A DNA stretch of 64,000 nucleotides from an uncultured Bacillota bacterium (GTDB lineage: Bacteria > Bacillota_I > Bacilli_A > RF39 > UBA660): NCBI GenBank assembly GCA_948466255.1, contig CAOJZV010000001.1:43947-107946 (forward strand), read 5' to 3'. The translations under genes and the position numbers were made by a program. The notes under the pieces were generated by a model, which made no database searches, was not told the origin of the DNA, and was given only the letters and a program-made list of their open reading frames with translations. Shown one piece after another: positions 35,853-46,427 of this stretch (position 1 is the stretch's first letter; each line of letters opens with the position of its first letter).

Positions 35853-36845
35853 ATGAAAAAAATTATAATTGGTTTAATTATTTGTGGGCTTGTGATAGCT
35901 GGATATTTTATTTTTAAAGGTGAATCTAAAGATAATGGTGAATTAACTAAAGTAAAAGTTGGGGAAGTTACACATAGTGTTTTTTATACTCCACAATATG
36001 TCGCACATGCTTTAGGATATTTTGAAGATGAAGGATTAGATGTTGAACTACTACTAACTGCCGGAGCGGATAAGGTTACAGCTGCTGTTTTATCTGGAGA
36101 TGTTCAAATTGGTTTCTGTGGTAGTGAAGCTACAATCTATATTTATCAGCAAGGTGAAAAAGATTATTTAGTAAATTTTGGAGCACTTACTAAACGTGAT
36201 GGTAGTTTCTTAGTATCTAGAGAAAATATTAAAGATTTTACTGTTGAAGATTTAAAAGGTAAAAAGATCCTTGGTGGTAGACAAGGTGGAATGCCAGCAA
36301 TGACTCTTGAATGGGCGCTTAATTCTAATGGTATTAGTAGCGATTCTACTGATATTGATACTAGTGTTGAATTTTCTGCGATGTCTGGTTCATTCATCGG
36401 AGGTAATGGTGATTTTGTTACTTTATTTGAACCTACAGCGTCTGAACTTGAAAAAGAAGGACACGGACATATAGTGGCGTCTGTTGGTGAACTTGGGGGA
36501 GTTGTTCCTTATACTGCTTATAATGCAAAAAAAAGTTATATTGAAAAAAATCCTAAGGTAATTGAAGGATTTAATAAAGCAATCCAAAAAGGTTTGGATT
36601 ATGTATTTAGTCATTCTAATGGGGAAATTGCGGATGTAATTGCTGATTATTTCCCTGACACTTCTAAGAAGGATTTAACTGCTATTGTAAAACGTTATAA
36701 AGACAGTGATTCTTGGTTTACTACAACGTTCATTGAAAAGAAAGATTTCAACCATATACAAGAAATCATGAAGAATGCTGGTCACCTAGATAAAAAAGCA
36801 CCTTATGATAAATTAGTTGACAATACTTTCTCTAAGGAAAGATAA
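35853..36845 (+). CDS. ABC transporter substrate-binding protein (NMT1/SsuA type)
   Basis: This is a 330-residue protein. An N-terminal hydrophobic anchor (about 3-21) is followed by the Venus-flytrap fold of the NMT1/THI5-like group: FYTPQYVAHALGYFEDEGLDVE (about 50-71), LSGDVQIGFCGSEATIYIY, LKGKKILGGRQGGMP. Ligands in this family include pyrimidine precursors of thiamine, sulfonates, riboflavin and other small organics; nothing here decides between them, and I see no TPP or other riboswitch upstream. It forms an operon with the next two genes. Confidence 0.85.
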   Translation: MKKIIIGLIICGLVIAGYFIFKGESKDNGELTKVKVGEVTHSVFYTPQYVAHALGYFEDEGLDVELLLTAGADKVTAAVLSGDVQIGFCGSEATIYIYQQGEKDYLVNFGALTKRDGSFLVSRENIKDFTVEDLKGKKILGGRQGGMPAMTLEWALNSNGISSDSTDIDTSVEFSAMSGSFIGGNGDFVTLFEPTASELEKEGHGHIVASVGELGGVVPYTAYNAKKSYIEKNPKVIEGFNKAIQKGLDYVFSHSNGEIADVIADYFPDTSKKDLTAIVKRYKDSDSWFTTTFIEKKDFNHIQEIMKNAGHLDKKAPYDKLVDNTFSKER

Positions 36846-37585
36846 TGATTTTAAGTATTAAAGATTTACGAAAAATTTATCACACAAAGCAAAATGAAAT
36901 TTTAGCTGTGGATAATTTTTCTTTTAATTTGAAAGAGGGAGAGTTTGTCGCGATAGTCGGGCCAAGTGGCTGTGGGAAATCGACTATCTTATCTATCTTA
37001 TGTGGACTTGATGAGCCTTCTAGTGGGACCATAGAAGCTGACAAAAATTTAAAGTTTGGATATATGCTTCAAGGTGATAATTTATTCGAATGGCAAACAA
37101 TTTTTAAAAACTGTTTGCTGGGGCTTGAAATTAATAAGGAAGTCACTAAAGAAAGTAAAGAATATGTTAAAAAACTTCTTAAAACATATGGCCTTGAAGA
37201 ATTTATGGATGCTTATCCTTCTAATTTATCTGGTGGAATGCGTCAACGTGTTTCTTTGATTAGAACGCTGGCAACTAAACCTGATTTACTATTTTTAGAC
37301 GAACCGTTCTCGGCTTTGGATTACCAAAGTAGATTAGCGGTTTCGGATGATGTATATAAAATTATAAAAAAAGAAAAGAAAAGTGCGATTATGGTAACCC
37401 ATGATATTAGTGAGGCTATTTCAATGGCAGATAGAATTATTGTTCTATCTAAAAGACCTAGTACAATTAAAAGTATATATGAAATAAAATTAACTAATAG
37501 AAGTACACCAATTAATAATCGTAAAGCAAAAGAGTTTTCAAAATACTATGATATGATTTGGAAGGATATTGATTATCATGTTTAG
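36845..37585 (+). CDS. ABC transporter ATP-binding protein
   Basis: This is a 246-residue ATPase with Walker A GPSGCGKST (about 39-47), Q-loop GYMLQGDNLFEWQT, ABC signature NLSGGMRQRVSL (about 127-138), Walker B LLFLDEPFSALD (about 155-166) and the H-loop THD. It matches SsuB/TauB-type subunits that work with NMT1-like binding proteins. Its ATG shares one base with the previous stop. Confidence 0.93.
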   Translation: MILSIKDLRKIYHTKQNEILAVDNFSFNLKEGEFVAIVGPSGCGKSTILSILCGLDEPSSGTIEADKNLKFGYMLQGDNLFEWQTIFKNCLLGLEINKEVTKESKEYVKKLLKTYGLEEFMDAYPSNLSGGMRQRVSLIRTLATKPDLLFLDEPFSALDYQSRLAVSDDVYKIIKKEKKSAIMVTHDISEAISMADRIIVLSKRPSTIKSIYEIKLTNRSTPINNRKAKEFSKYYDMIWKDIDYHV

Positions 37586-38363
37586 TGAAGAACATAAACG
37601 TTATTTAAAAAAAATTAGAAGAAATAAATTTTTTGTTAGATTTGTTCAGATTTTAATCATTGCTATATTGCTTATTTCTTGGCAATTAGCGGCTGATTTA
37701 GGCCTTATTAATACTTTTATTTCTTCTAGTCCTAAAGCGATTATTTTGACTATTGTAGGGCTTTATAATGATGGCTCCTTATTCCATCATATATGGGTTA
37801 CTTTATATGAAGTTATAGTTAGTTTTGTACTTGGGACTATTATTGGTATTTTGATTGCTACTTTGTTATGGCGATTTACATTTTTAGCTAAGGTTTTAGA
37901 CCCGTATTTAACTGTTTTAAATAGTTTGCCTAAGGTTTCATTAGGCCCAATAATAATTATTGTTGCTGGTGCGGGAACTGGTTCTATTATTTTAATGGCA
38001 TTATTTATTTCAGTTATTATAACAATAATTGATGTCCATCAAGCTTTTATGGGAACTGATTCTAATAAAATTAGGCTCCTTGAAAGTTTTAAGTCTTCAA
38101 AAACGCAAATGTTATTTAAACTAGTTTTACCTAGCAATTACAACAATATTATTAGTGTATTTAAAGTTAATCTTAGTTTAACATTTATAGGTGTTATTAT
38201 GGGTGAATTCTTAGTTTCAAAAGCTGGTGTTGGTTATCTAATTATGTATGGCTCACAGGTATTCAATCTTAATTTAGTCATGACTGGTATTATTCTTTTA
38301 GCTATTATGGCTAGTTTAATGTATTACTTAATTCTTTTCATCGAAAAAAGACTTTCAAGATAA
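37578..38363 (+). CDS. ABC transporter permease (SsuC/ThiX type)
   Basis: This 261-residue permease has about six membrane helices and the BPD_transp_1 EAA-like loop (ESFKSSKTQMLFKLVLPSNY, about 174-193). I use the ATG at 37578, overlapping the preceding stop by 8 bases, 11 bases after AAGGA; a TTG at 37569 is also possible. It completes the importer encoded by 35853-38363. Confidence 0.88.
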   Translation: MFSEEHKRYLKKIRRNKFFVRFVQILIIAILLISWQLAADLGLINTFISSSPKAIILTIVGLYNDGSLFHHIWVTLYEVIVSFVLGTIIGILIATLLWRFTFLAKVLDPYLTVLNSLPKVSLGPIIIIVAGAGTGSIILMALFISVIITIIDVHQAFMGTDSNKIRLLESFKSSKTQMLFKLVLPSNYNNIISVFKVNLSLTFIGVIMGEFLVSKAGVGYLIMYGSQVFNLNLVMTGIILLAIMASLMYYLILFIEKRLSR

Positions 38364-38379
38364 ACTTGAAGTCTTTTTA
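38344..38379. terminator. Bidirectional terminator between the permease and the cohesin gene
   Basis: GACTTTCAAG and CTTGAAGTC pair with one bulge around ATAAA, with A and T runs outside. It ends both convergent operons. Confidence 0.7.
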
Positions 38380-39789
38380 TTTTATGTCATTCATCCAATC
38401 ATTTTCTTCTTCTTTTTTTAAGTCATCTTTCATTTTGTTTACTTTATCTTGAGTTAGTAACATTTCTAATTTTTTTGGATTTTTTTCTTCTATTGCATGG
38501 ATTAGTTCGTCTTTTGTGACGATATCATCGTATAGGTCATCTTTGCTGTTTTCATCTGAATATTTTGTATACATATCTACTAGTGTACCCTCTTCTTTTT
38601 TTCTTTTTAGTAGAAGTAATAACAAGAAGAAAAGAATTAGTATTAAGATAATTAATAATCCAAATAAAATTGTAGTTAGACTAACGCCAAATAAGGTTAT
38701 GACTGAACTTTTTTTTACTTTTATTTTATAGTATGTACTTATTCCTTTATCATCGGTTACTTTAATTGTAATTTCATTATCACCAACTGATAGTTTTTTG
38801 TTTCCAATTATTTCTACTTCATCATTTTCATTAAGTGGGATAGCTTTGATTGTTAATTTATTAACATCTTTTTTTACTTTTATACTATATTCATATGTAT
38901 TTGGATCGAAATCAATTTTTCCCTCTTTTATTTTTAATGATATTAATTTTGGACTTGTAGCACTTTCTAATTTGGTAACGTTTAAGGTATATTCCCTTAT
39001 GCTTCCATCCTCAGCAGTTACGGTTATACCAACTGGTGTAGCAATACCGAATTTAAAGTTTCCGTTATTAGAAATTTTTACAGTAGCGTTTTTATCTGAT
39101 GTTATATAACTTAAGTCTAATTGGTTTATATCGCTTGGTACGTAAACATCATATGTTAAAACGTCTTTTTTAAAGTTTGGGGCGACTTTACCTTGGTTAA
39201 CAACTAAATTAGATAATGTATTATCACTAGATTTGGTTGGTGTATTTTTATTATCTGATGATGGTTTTGGTTTTGGTGTTGGCTTTGGTGTAGTAGTTTG
39301 GGTGTTTTGATTTGCATTGGTAATAGTAATTGTTTTACTATTAACATTTGAGCCATGAACTACTGATGCGGTATCACCAACGATTACGTTATTCATATTT
39401 ATGGTTGTGGTTCCTACTTTTTTGGCTTTAAATGTCATAACAAATAAACTATCTGATGATGATATGTATTCTCCACTCATACCTAGAGCCACGAATCTTT
39501 TTGTTTTTGTTCCATAACTAACACTTAGTTTTGATGAAACAGGTTTAAGGGATACATATTCTAAGTATGAACTATCGAATATAATATCTCCTTGAACTGT
39601 TGCGACTCCTTTTGCAAGTCCACTAATATCTGATAATTTAAGTGTTATTTCAATGTTGTTATTTACTTTTACTGTATCATTACCGGTAAAGCTTAGGGTA
39701 ACGTTTCCAGCAGACACATTTGATGCCCCAATACTGGTTGAAAAGACTAATAAACAAATCACTAATAATATTTTCTTTATTTTTTTCAT
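38377..39789 (-). CDS. Membrane-anchored cohesin protein with two cadherin-like beta-sandwich repeats
   Basis: This is a 470-residue protein. It has a signal peptide (1-27) and a cohesin domain (about 28-155: a start like NVTLSFTGNDTVKVNNNI, GDIIFDSSYLEYVSL, and LFVMTFKAKKVGTTTINMNN). A Thr/Pro/Lys linker (about 155-182) and two cadherin-like beta-sandwich (CLBS, PF12733-like) repeats (about 185-360) follow, each ending in VTAEDG...YTLNV or VTDDKG...YYKIKV. One membrane helix (about 367-393) and a charged 75-residue cytoplasmic tail close the protein. Cohesins bind dockerins, and both giant neighbours end in dockerin-like modules, so I infer this is their membrane docking protein. It is 11 bases downstream of the 2165-residue gene and co-transcribed with it. 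Confidence 0.75.
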   Translation of the reverse strand: MKKIKKILLVICLLVFSTSIGASNVSAGNVTLSFTGNDTVKVNNNIEITLKLSDISGLAKGVATVQGDIIFDSSYLEYVSLKPVSSKLSVSYGTKTKRFVALGMSGEYISSSDSLFVMTFKAKKVGTTTINMNNVIVGDTASVVHGSNVNSKTITITNANQNTQTTTPKPTPKPKPSSDNKNTPTKSSDNTLSNLVVNQGKVAPNFKKDVLTYDVYVPSDINQLDLSYITSDKNATVKISNNGNFKFGIATPVGITVTAEDGSIREYTLNVTKLESATSPKLISLKIKEGKIDFDPNTYEYSIKVKKDVNKLTIKAIPLNENDEVEIIGNKKLSVGDNEITIKVTDDKGISTYYKIKVKKSSVITLFGVSLTTILFGLLIILILILFFLLLLLLKRKKEEGTLVDMYTKYSDENSKDDLYDDIVTKDELIHAIEEKNPKKLEMLLTQDKVNKMKDDLKKEEENDWMNDIK

Positions 39790-39800
39790 ATCTATTCCTC

Positions 39801-42800
39801 CTAATATAATGATGCTGTTCCTATAATATGATTAACAATTTTTAGGGCATCTATTGCGTTTATTGTACTGTCGTTTGTTGTTTCGGCTGCTTCTAAATAA
39901 CATCCGTTTAATAATTCATTTTCGATAATATGGTTAACTACTTTTAATGCGTCAATTGCATTTATTTGTCCATTACCATCGGTATCACCTTTTACGACAA
40001 TTACTTTTTGGTCTATTACTTGGTCGCTTTTAAATAATTTTACAATCATTCCAGTTCCGATATTATTTCCAGTATATTCGGTTACACCATCGCTTTTGTA
40101 AATTTTTAGTTTTTCATTATCATTATCTAATTGGTCTTTCATTGCTTCAGCTGAAGTATCTATTTTAACTGTTTTTATCATTCCATCGCTGATTGTATGA
40201 CCATACTGTTTTGATGTTATTTTTTCATCTGATTGTTTCATTACTGTTACTGTATAAATTGTTGTTTGACTAGTACCTTTTACTTTTATTTTTACAACAT
40301 TTTCAGTATCTAAATCATTGATGGTAATACTTGTTATGTCTTGATACTCCCCATCGTTTAAGGAAATTGTCATTTTTGATAGTATATCACTTACTGTTGG
40401 AGTTATGGTGATGCTTGTTGCATCGGTTCCAATATAAGCGATATAGTCTAATACTTCGCTTTTAAATGTTGGTGAAAGATTTCCGTTTGTTACAGAAATA
40501 TTTGTAAGGTTTGCAGAAATATCTTCATCACGAATTACTTTAACGTTGTATGTTTTTGTACTTCCATCTTCGGCAGTTACAACAAGTGGGATAGTATTTT
40601 CACCATAATCTAAATTATGGGTCCCAGTTCCAGCAATTGTTTGTCCTTCGTCTAGAATTCCATCGATATTGATAGTACTGACATTTGAACCAACATTTAT
40701 TGTGTAGTCGGTTGTGCTTGGGTCAAAGGCTGGTGATAACATTCCTTCACTGGTTGTAATTCCTTTTAAATTGGTATTACTTGATTTGTTTTTATTTATA
40801 GTTATGGTATATGTTCTATCAACTCCGCCTGCTGAAGTTACGGTTACTTGATGTGTATATGGGAAGGCGTTTACGTCGATATCACCAAATCCAGTTACGG
40901 TACTACTTTCTGCTTCTTTGGTTCCACTTACATTTAATCTAGTATCTTTTGGATCAATTGAAATGGTATAGTTTAATGTATTTTGATTGAAATTAGGGCT
41001 TAATGGATATTCTTTCCCACTATCTGTTTTTACTGTTAAATCGCTTAAATAGTTATTTGCTTGTGGTAATCTATTTACTTCGATTTGATATGTTTTGGTT
41101 GTTTTATCTTCAGCTACTACAGTAATATATACGATGTTGTTGTTTCCAACTTGGAAATCTTTATTTCCTTCTATTTCGATTGTTGCGTTAGCGTCTTCAG
41201 CAACTGTTCTTAGGGTTAATGAAGTTATTTCATTTGGTACTTGCATCGTATATTTTGTTGTTTCTTTTGTAAATGCTGGTGAAAGGGTTCCTTCTAAGGT
41301 ACTTAAAAGGGCTAAATCATTGTTGGATGATTTTTTTCTATCAATATTTATGGTATATGTTTTGATATTTCCACTTTCAGCAGTGACGGTTACAGTTATG
41401 GTATTAGGCCCTGCCTTCAAATATGTTATTCCAGTTCCCTGTACTGTAGCGTTTTTGTCTTCGGCTGTTGCGGTTACATTTGCTTCAACTATATCGTTTT
41501 CAACGGTCATATTATAGGTAGTTATTGTTCTATCAAAACCACTTACAGTTATACCGTTTACTTTTAAATCGCTTAGATAATTATTATCTGATGGCTCTCT
41601 ATAGACGTTGATTGTATATATTCTAAATGTATTATCTTCAGCGGTTACGGTTATTTCTATTTCGTTATTACCGATTACAAGTGGATGGTCTCCATTTCCA
41701 GTCACGGTTGCATTTGGGTCTTCCGCAACAGCCATAATATTGATTTTGTCGATATTGTTATCAACGGTTGCGGTATAATTTAAGGTATTTTTATTAAATT
41801 CTGGAGTAAATGGATGGTCGGCTAAAAGTGAAGCTAGATTGTTATTTGATGATGCGGCTTTGCTGACAACGATAACGTAGGTTTTCTTTGTTCCGTCTTC
41901 AGCTACAACGTCAATATCAAATGTGTTTAATCCAGTTGTTAATGTTTTTTCACCGGTTCCAGTTACAGTTGCGGTATCAGATTCAGCTATGGCATTTATG
42001 TTTACACTAGCAACGTCATTACCAACACTTAGTGAATATGATAATGTATTTGGATTAAAATCTGGAACTAGGGTTTGATCATCGATTGATAAACTTTTTA
42101 GATTGTTATTATTATCTTTATTTTTTTCTATTTCGATAATATATTTTCTTTCTGTTCCGTTTGCACTTATAGAATTAACAACAAAATTATTTGTTCCTGT
42201 GGTTAGAGTTTTGGTTCCTAAGCCTTCTATTTTGGTGCCTTTATCTTCGGCAGTTGCGCGTATTTCTACTTCATCTATGTCTTTAGCAACACTAAATTTA
42301 TATGTTAGGGTTGTTTTATTAAAGACTGTTATGTAGTTAGTACCATTTTTATCTACTACTTCTAAGGTAGATAAGTAGTTATTACTTGATGGTTGACGAG
42401 TAATTACTAAGTTATAGGTATTTATAGTTCCATCTTCGGCGGTTACGGTTATTGAAGCATGATTTTCTCCCATAGCAAGATTTGTATTTCCAGTTATGCT
42501 TACGGTAGCTGTACTATCTTCGGCTTCAGCATTGATGGTTGCATTTTCTACTTCATATGGAACGGTTAAAGTATAGTCTTTAATGTTTTTACTGAAGGTT
42601 GGTGTGATTAAACCGTTTGTTGATGATAAACTTTTTAAGTTAGCATTTGATGAACGTTCTCTAAAGATATCTATTTGATATGTTTTAGTTGTTCCGTCTT
42701 CGGCAGTTACAGTTATATTAACTAGATTATCACCTGTATTTAAGGTTGTTAGTCCTGTTCCTTGGACGGTTGCGTTACTATCTTCTGGAGTTGCACTGAT

Positions 42801-45800
42801 GGTTAAGCTTGATACACTATTTGGTACTGTTGCGGTGTAGTTTGTATCATTTTTATTGAATGTTTCGTTTAAATTATAACTATCTGATAGAGTTAAACTT
42901 GTTAAGTTAGCGTTGTTACTTTTTGCTCGTGTAATAACTATGGTATAAGTTGTGGTTGTATTATCTTCAGCGGTTACGGTTATTCTTACTGTGTTATTAC
43001 CAGTATTTAATTTTACAACACCTGTTCCGGTTACGCTTTTTGCGTGTTCATCTGATGCAGTTGCGTTTATGGTTACTTGATTAACGTTGTTTGGAACATT
43101 TGCGGTATATACTAACAAATCTCTTTGGAATGTTTCATTTAAACTTGTTTCTTTTATTGATAGTGATGATAAACTACTATCGTTTGATGCTTTTTTGGTT
43201 ACAACGATAACATACGTATTTTTTTGGTTATCTTCTGATGTTACTTCAATGTTGAATGTATTGGTTCCTGTTTGTAATGTTTTATTTCCAGTTCCAACTA
43301 CGGTACTTGTTGATACTTCTGGATTAGCATTAATTACAATATTGGTTACGTATGATTCTACGGTTACGTTATAACTATTAACATTTTTGTTGAAGGCTGG
43401 TGATAGACTGTGGTCAACTACTTCTAATGATTGTAATTTATTATTAGCGTTTAGGCTTCTTGTAATATTGATTGTGTAGTTTTTACTATCACCACTAGCT
43501 GCGGTTACTTTGACGATAAATGTATTTGAACCTGCATCAAGGGATTGATTTCCGGTTCCAGTTACTGTTTGGGTAGCGTTATCATCTAGGATAGCCGCAA
43601 TATCAACATTGGTTACTTCGTTTGGAACGGTTATATTATATGTTTCTGTAGTATTACTAAAGTTTGTTAAATAGTTTGTTCCATTATTAGTAACTGTTAA
43701 ACCTTTTAGTTTAGTATTTGTTGATTGTTTTCTTGTGACATTTAATGTGTACGTATTAATATTTCCATTTTCAGCGGTTACAGTTATTGTATATGTATTT
43801 AGACCAACTGATAAGAAGCTTGGACCACTGACTGTTGCGGTGGCATCTTTATATTCTGGGGTTGCGGTTATGGTTGCAGTTGTAACGTCATAATCAACAT
43901 CAACGTTATATGTGTTTTGAGTTTTATTAAAGGTAAATGCTTTTTCTTGTAAGGTTAAATTACTTAAATAAGCATTCCCCGATTTTTCTCTATTTACGGT
44001 TATTGTATATTCGGTTTTTGTAGTTGTATTTTGAGCAGTTACTACTACTTTTATGGTATTTATTCCAGTATTTAAGTTTATGGTTCCAGTTCCAGTTACG
44101 GTTGCATCGCTATCTTTTGGTGTTGCGGTAACTTGGATACTAGATTTTTCAAATGGTACTGTTCCGATATTGTATGATAATAAATCTTCTCTAAATCCAG
44201 TTATGGTAGTCCCATCTACTTTTAAATCTGATAGAGCGGAAATATCTTTTTTATTTCTAGTTACTGTTAAGGTATAATCTTTTTCAGCTCCGTTTTCAGC
44301 TTTTACTCTAATTTGGATTGTATTTGTTCCATAATTTAAAGTATGTTTTCCGGTTCCTGAAACGATTGTAGCATTTGAATCATTGGCGATAGCGTTAACA
44401 TTTATTTCGTCTACTGTTCCTGGAACGGTAGCGGTATAAAGGGTTGTAGCTGGCGCGAATGTTTCGTTTAGATTATAACCATCGATTGATAATGATTTTA
44501 AATTATTATCACTTGATTTATTTCGTGAGAATTTTATTACATATGTTTTTAAGGTTCCATCTTCAGCTTGAACTACTATATTAGCTTCAGTATCTGAAGA
44601 ACTATATGTTCCAGTTCCTGAAATGATTGTAGCATTGGCAGTATCTTCTAAGGCTCCAGCTACATTAATATCGGTTACAGTTGAATCATAGGTATAGGTA
44701 TAGTAATTATAAAATGTTGGATTAAAATTTGGAGATAAAGTTCCTTGTGGATTTGAAGTTACTGTTAAACTATGAAGGTTAGCATTATTTGATAAACGTC
44801 TAATTTTTATTTCATAATTTTTTGTAGTTTTATCTTCAGCAGTTACGGTTATGGTAAATGTATTATCTCCAACAACTAGATTTTTAACTCCAGTTCCAGT
44901 TACGGTTGCTTTGGTATCACTTACAGTTGCGGTTATATTAACAGAACTTTTTGAGTTTGTTACATTTGGTAAAATGTATGTTGTTTTGTTTGAATTAAAG
45001 TCTGGTACTGTTTGTCCATCTACTTTTAAATCTAATAATGTATTATCACTTGATGGAGCAGTTCTTGTGACGTTTAAAGTATAGTTTTTGCTTGTACATG
45101 AATTTCCAGGTACTGAAGTATATGTCGCACCACAGTCTTCAGCTTCTACTGTTATGGTTTTTGTATTTAAGTTTGTTCCATAATTTGTTAAGTTCCATGC
45201 ACCTGTTCCTGATTTTACTGTAGCATTTTTATGTGTTGCTTCGGCACTTACTGTTGTTTGATTTGTTACGTATGGAACAGTTGCGGTATAAGTAAATACG
45301 TTATTTGATAATGGATAATCCAAGGTTGCTCCTGTTAGGTTTAAACTTTTTAAAGTTATATCATTTGATAGTCTTTTAACGTTTATTGTATATATTTCTT
45401 GTGTTCCGTTTTGTGATTGAACAACTAAGTTAAAACTGTTATCACCAACTGAAAGTGTTTTATTCCCAAGACATCCATCTAAAATTTTTGCGGCAGCATC
45501 GGTTGGGGTAGCGGCTACCGTGATACTTGAAACACTATTTGGAACTACTGTATTAAAGATTCTTTCTGATGTTCCTGATGTGAATACTGGTGTGGTAGAA
45601 TATGCAAGTCCATTACTACCTGTTAGAGTTAATGTTTGTAATGTAACATCACTACTCATAGCACCAAAGACAGTAAATGATAATCCACTGACTGTTTTTT
45701 CATAGCCACCACTAACTTTTGTATAGGCTGCATCGACGTCTAAATTAACTTGAGTTCCTGGAGCAGCATCGTCTTTTACTTTGAAATACACGCTTCCTAA

Positions 45801-46298
45801 GGTTCCACCTGTTTCTAGTGGCGCTGCATCTTTTGAATCATAAACTAAGACTTTAACCATATTCACATTTGTGTCGTTGTTACCTTCTACTTGCCAGTTG
45901 GTCTTTTTTTTGTTTGTTGTTGATGTCCCTGCTGCTGGCCAAATTCCACCTTGGTATGTTGTTGACATATCGGTTTCTAAATATATTTCGCCAGCATCTT
46001 CAATTACTTCGACAATACTTGGATCATATTTTATTCCCATTTGCATTGAGGTTACAGTTGTAGGTCCTGGTTCGTAATCCAAATTAATTTTGAATACCTG
46101 ACCTGGTTCTAAATAGCCTCCATCTTCAATGGGGTCTTCAGTTCCGTCTCCTTCCCAATCATTAGCAGTTGCATCCCAGTCGAATGCGCTTATACTAAAA
46201 CTATGTTTTGCAGCTTCGGCACTTACATGCGCGAAAAAAATTGTAGATACAAATAAAACTAAAAATAAAGCTTTATTTCTTTTAACAAACTCCTTCAT
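39801..46298 (-). CDS. Giant surface protein: cohesin-like head, about 20 cadherin-like beta-sandwich repeats, C-terminal dockerin
   Basis: This is a 2165-residue protein. It has a signal peptide (1-30), a cohesin-like domain (about 31-215: EPGQVFKINLDYEPGP, MQMGIKYDPSIVEV, GSVYFKVKDDAAPGT), and roughly 20 tandem repeats of 85-90 residues. I counted them by their xNxxLxxL starts and VTAEDGTxxxYTIxVxR ends. At about 2095-2165 is a dockerin type I module whose first repeat is the canonical DTDGNGQINAIDALKVVNHI, with a second NDSTINAIDALKIVNHI. Cohesin on one end and dockerin on the other lets copies chain end to end or dock on the anchor encoded downstream. Repeats are well diverged at the DNA level. 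Membrane localisation is indirect, through the cohesin partner. Confidence 0.8.
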   Translation of the reverse strand: MKEFVKRNKALFLVLFVSTIFFAHVSAEAAKHSFSISAFDWDATANDWEGDGTEDPIEDGGYLEPGQVFKINLDYEPGPTTVTSMQMGIKYDPSIVEVIEDAGEIYLETDMSTTYQGGIWPAAGTSTTNKKKTNWQVEGNNDTNVNMVKVLVYDSKDAAPLETGGTLGSVYFKVKDDAAPGTQVNLDVDAAYTKVSGGYEKTVSGLSFTVFGAMSSDVTLQTLTLTGSNGLAYSTTPVFTSGTSERIFNTVVPNSVSSITVAATPTDAAAKILDGCLGNKTLSVGDNSFNLVVQSQNGTQEIYTINVKRLSNDITLKSLNLTGATLDYPLSNNVFTYTATVPYVTNQTTVSAEATHKNATVKSGTGAWNLTNYGTNLNTKTITVEAEDCGATYTSVPGNSCTSKNYTLNVTRTAPSSDNTLLDLKVDGQTVPDFNSNKTTYILPNVTNSKSSVNITATVSDTKATVTGTGVKNLVVGDNTFTITVTAEDKTTKNYEIKIRRLSNNANLHSLTVTSNPQGTLSPNFNPTFYNYYTYTYDSTVTDINVAGALEDTANATIISGTGTYSSSDTEANIVVQAEDGTLKTYVIKFSRNKSSDNNLKSLSIDGYNLNETFAPATTLYTATVPGTVDEINVNAIANDSNATIVSGTGKHTLNYGTNTIQIRVKAENGAEKDYTLTVTRNKKDISALSDLKVDGTTITGFREDLLSYNIGTVPFEKSSIQVTATPKDSDATVTGTGTINLNTGINTIKVVVTAQNTTTKTEYTITVNREKSGNAYLSNLTLQEKAFTFNKTQNTYNVDVDYDVTTATITATPEYKDATATVSGPSFLSVGLNTYTITVTAENGNINTYTLNVTRKQSTNTKLKGLTVTNNGTNYLTNFSNTTETYNITVPNEVTNVDIAAILDDNATQTVTGTGNQSLDAGSNTFIVKVTAASGDSKNYTINITRSLNANNKLQSLEVVDHSLSPAFNKNVNSYNVTVESYVTNIVINANPEVSTSTVVGTGNKTLQTGTNTFNIEVTSEDNQKNTYVIVVTKKASNDSSLSSLSIKETSLNETFQRDLLVYTANVPNNVNQVTINATASDEHAKSVTGTGVVKLNTGNNTVRITVTAEDNTTTTYTIVITRAKSNNANLTSLTLSDSYNLNETFNKNDTNYTATVPNSVSSLTISATPEDSNATVQGTGLTTLNTGDNLVNITVTAEDGTTKTYQIDIFRERSSNANLKSLSSTNGLITPTFSKNIKDYTLTVPYEVENATINAEAEDSTATVSITGNTNLAMGENHASITVTAEDGTINTYNLVITRQPSSNNYLSTLEVVDKNGTNYITVFNKTTLTYKFSVAKDIDEVEIRATAEDKGTKIEGLGTKTLTTGTNNFVVNSISANGTERKYIIEIEKNKDNNNNLKSLSIDDQTLVPDFNPNTLSYSLSVGNDVASVNINAIAESDTATVTGTGEKTLTTGLNTFDIDVVAEDGTKKTYVIVVSKAASSNNNLASLLADHPFTPEFNKNTLNYTATVDNNIDKINIMAVAEDPNATVTGNGDHPLVIGNNEIEITVTAEDNTFRIYTINVYREPSDNNYLSDLKVNGITVSGFDRTITTYNMTVENDIVEANVTATAEDKNATVQGTGITYLKAGPNTITVTVTAESGNIKTYTINIDRKKSSNNDLALLSTLEGTLSPAFTKETTKYTMQVPNEITSLTLRTVAEDANATIEIEGNKDFQVGNNNIVYITVVAEDKTTKTYQIEVNRLPQANNYLSDLTVKTDSGKEYPLSPNFNQNTLNYTISIDPKDTRLNVSGTKEAESSTVTGFGDIDVNAFPYTHQVTVTSAGGVDRTYTITINKNKSSNTNLKGITTSEGMLSPAFDPSTTDYTINVGSNVSTINIDGILDEGQTIAGTGTHNLDYGENTIPLVVTAEDGSTKTYNVKVIRDEDISANLTNISVTNGNLSPTFKSEVLDYIAYIGTDATSITITPTVSDILSKMTISLNDGEYQDITSITINDLDTENVVKIKVKGTSQTTIYTVTVMKQSDEKITSKQYGHTISDGMIKTVKIDTSAEAMKDQLDNDNEKLKIYKSDGVTEYTGNNIGTGMIVKLFKSDQVIDQKVIVVKGDTDGNGQINAIDALKVVNHIIENELLNGCYLEAAETTNDSTINAIDALKIVNHIIGTASLY

Positions 46299-46384
46299 AC
46301 TACTCTACCTTCCCTATTTTTACTATTATCATAATTTTACCATAAATGGCTTTATTTTACTACTAATTTTCGACATTTTTTTAT

Positions 46385-46416
46385 CAAAAAAGGAAAAGTT
46401 TTTGACTTTTCCTTTT
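46385..46416 (-). terminator. Terminator of the 4150-residue gene
   Basis: GGAAAAG (46392-46398) and CTTTTCC (46406-46412) form a 7-bp stem; on the minus strand six Ts follow. It separates the giant gene from the downstream operon. Confidence 0.75.
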
Positions 46417-46427
46417 GGTAGGTATTC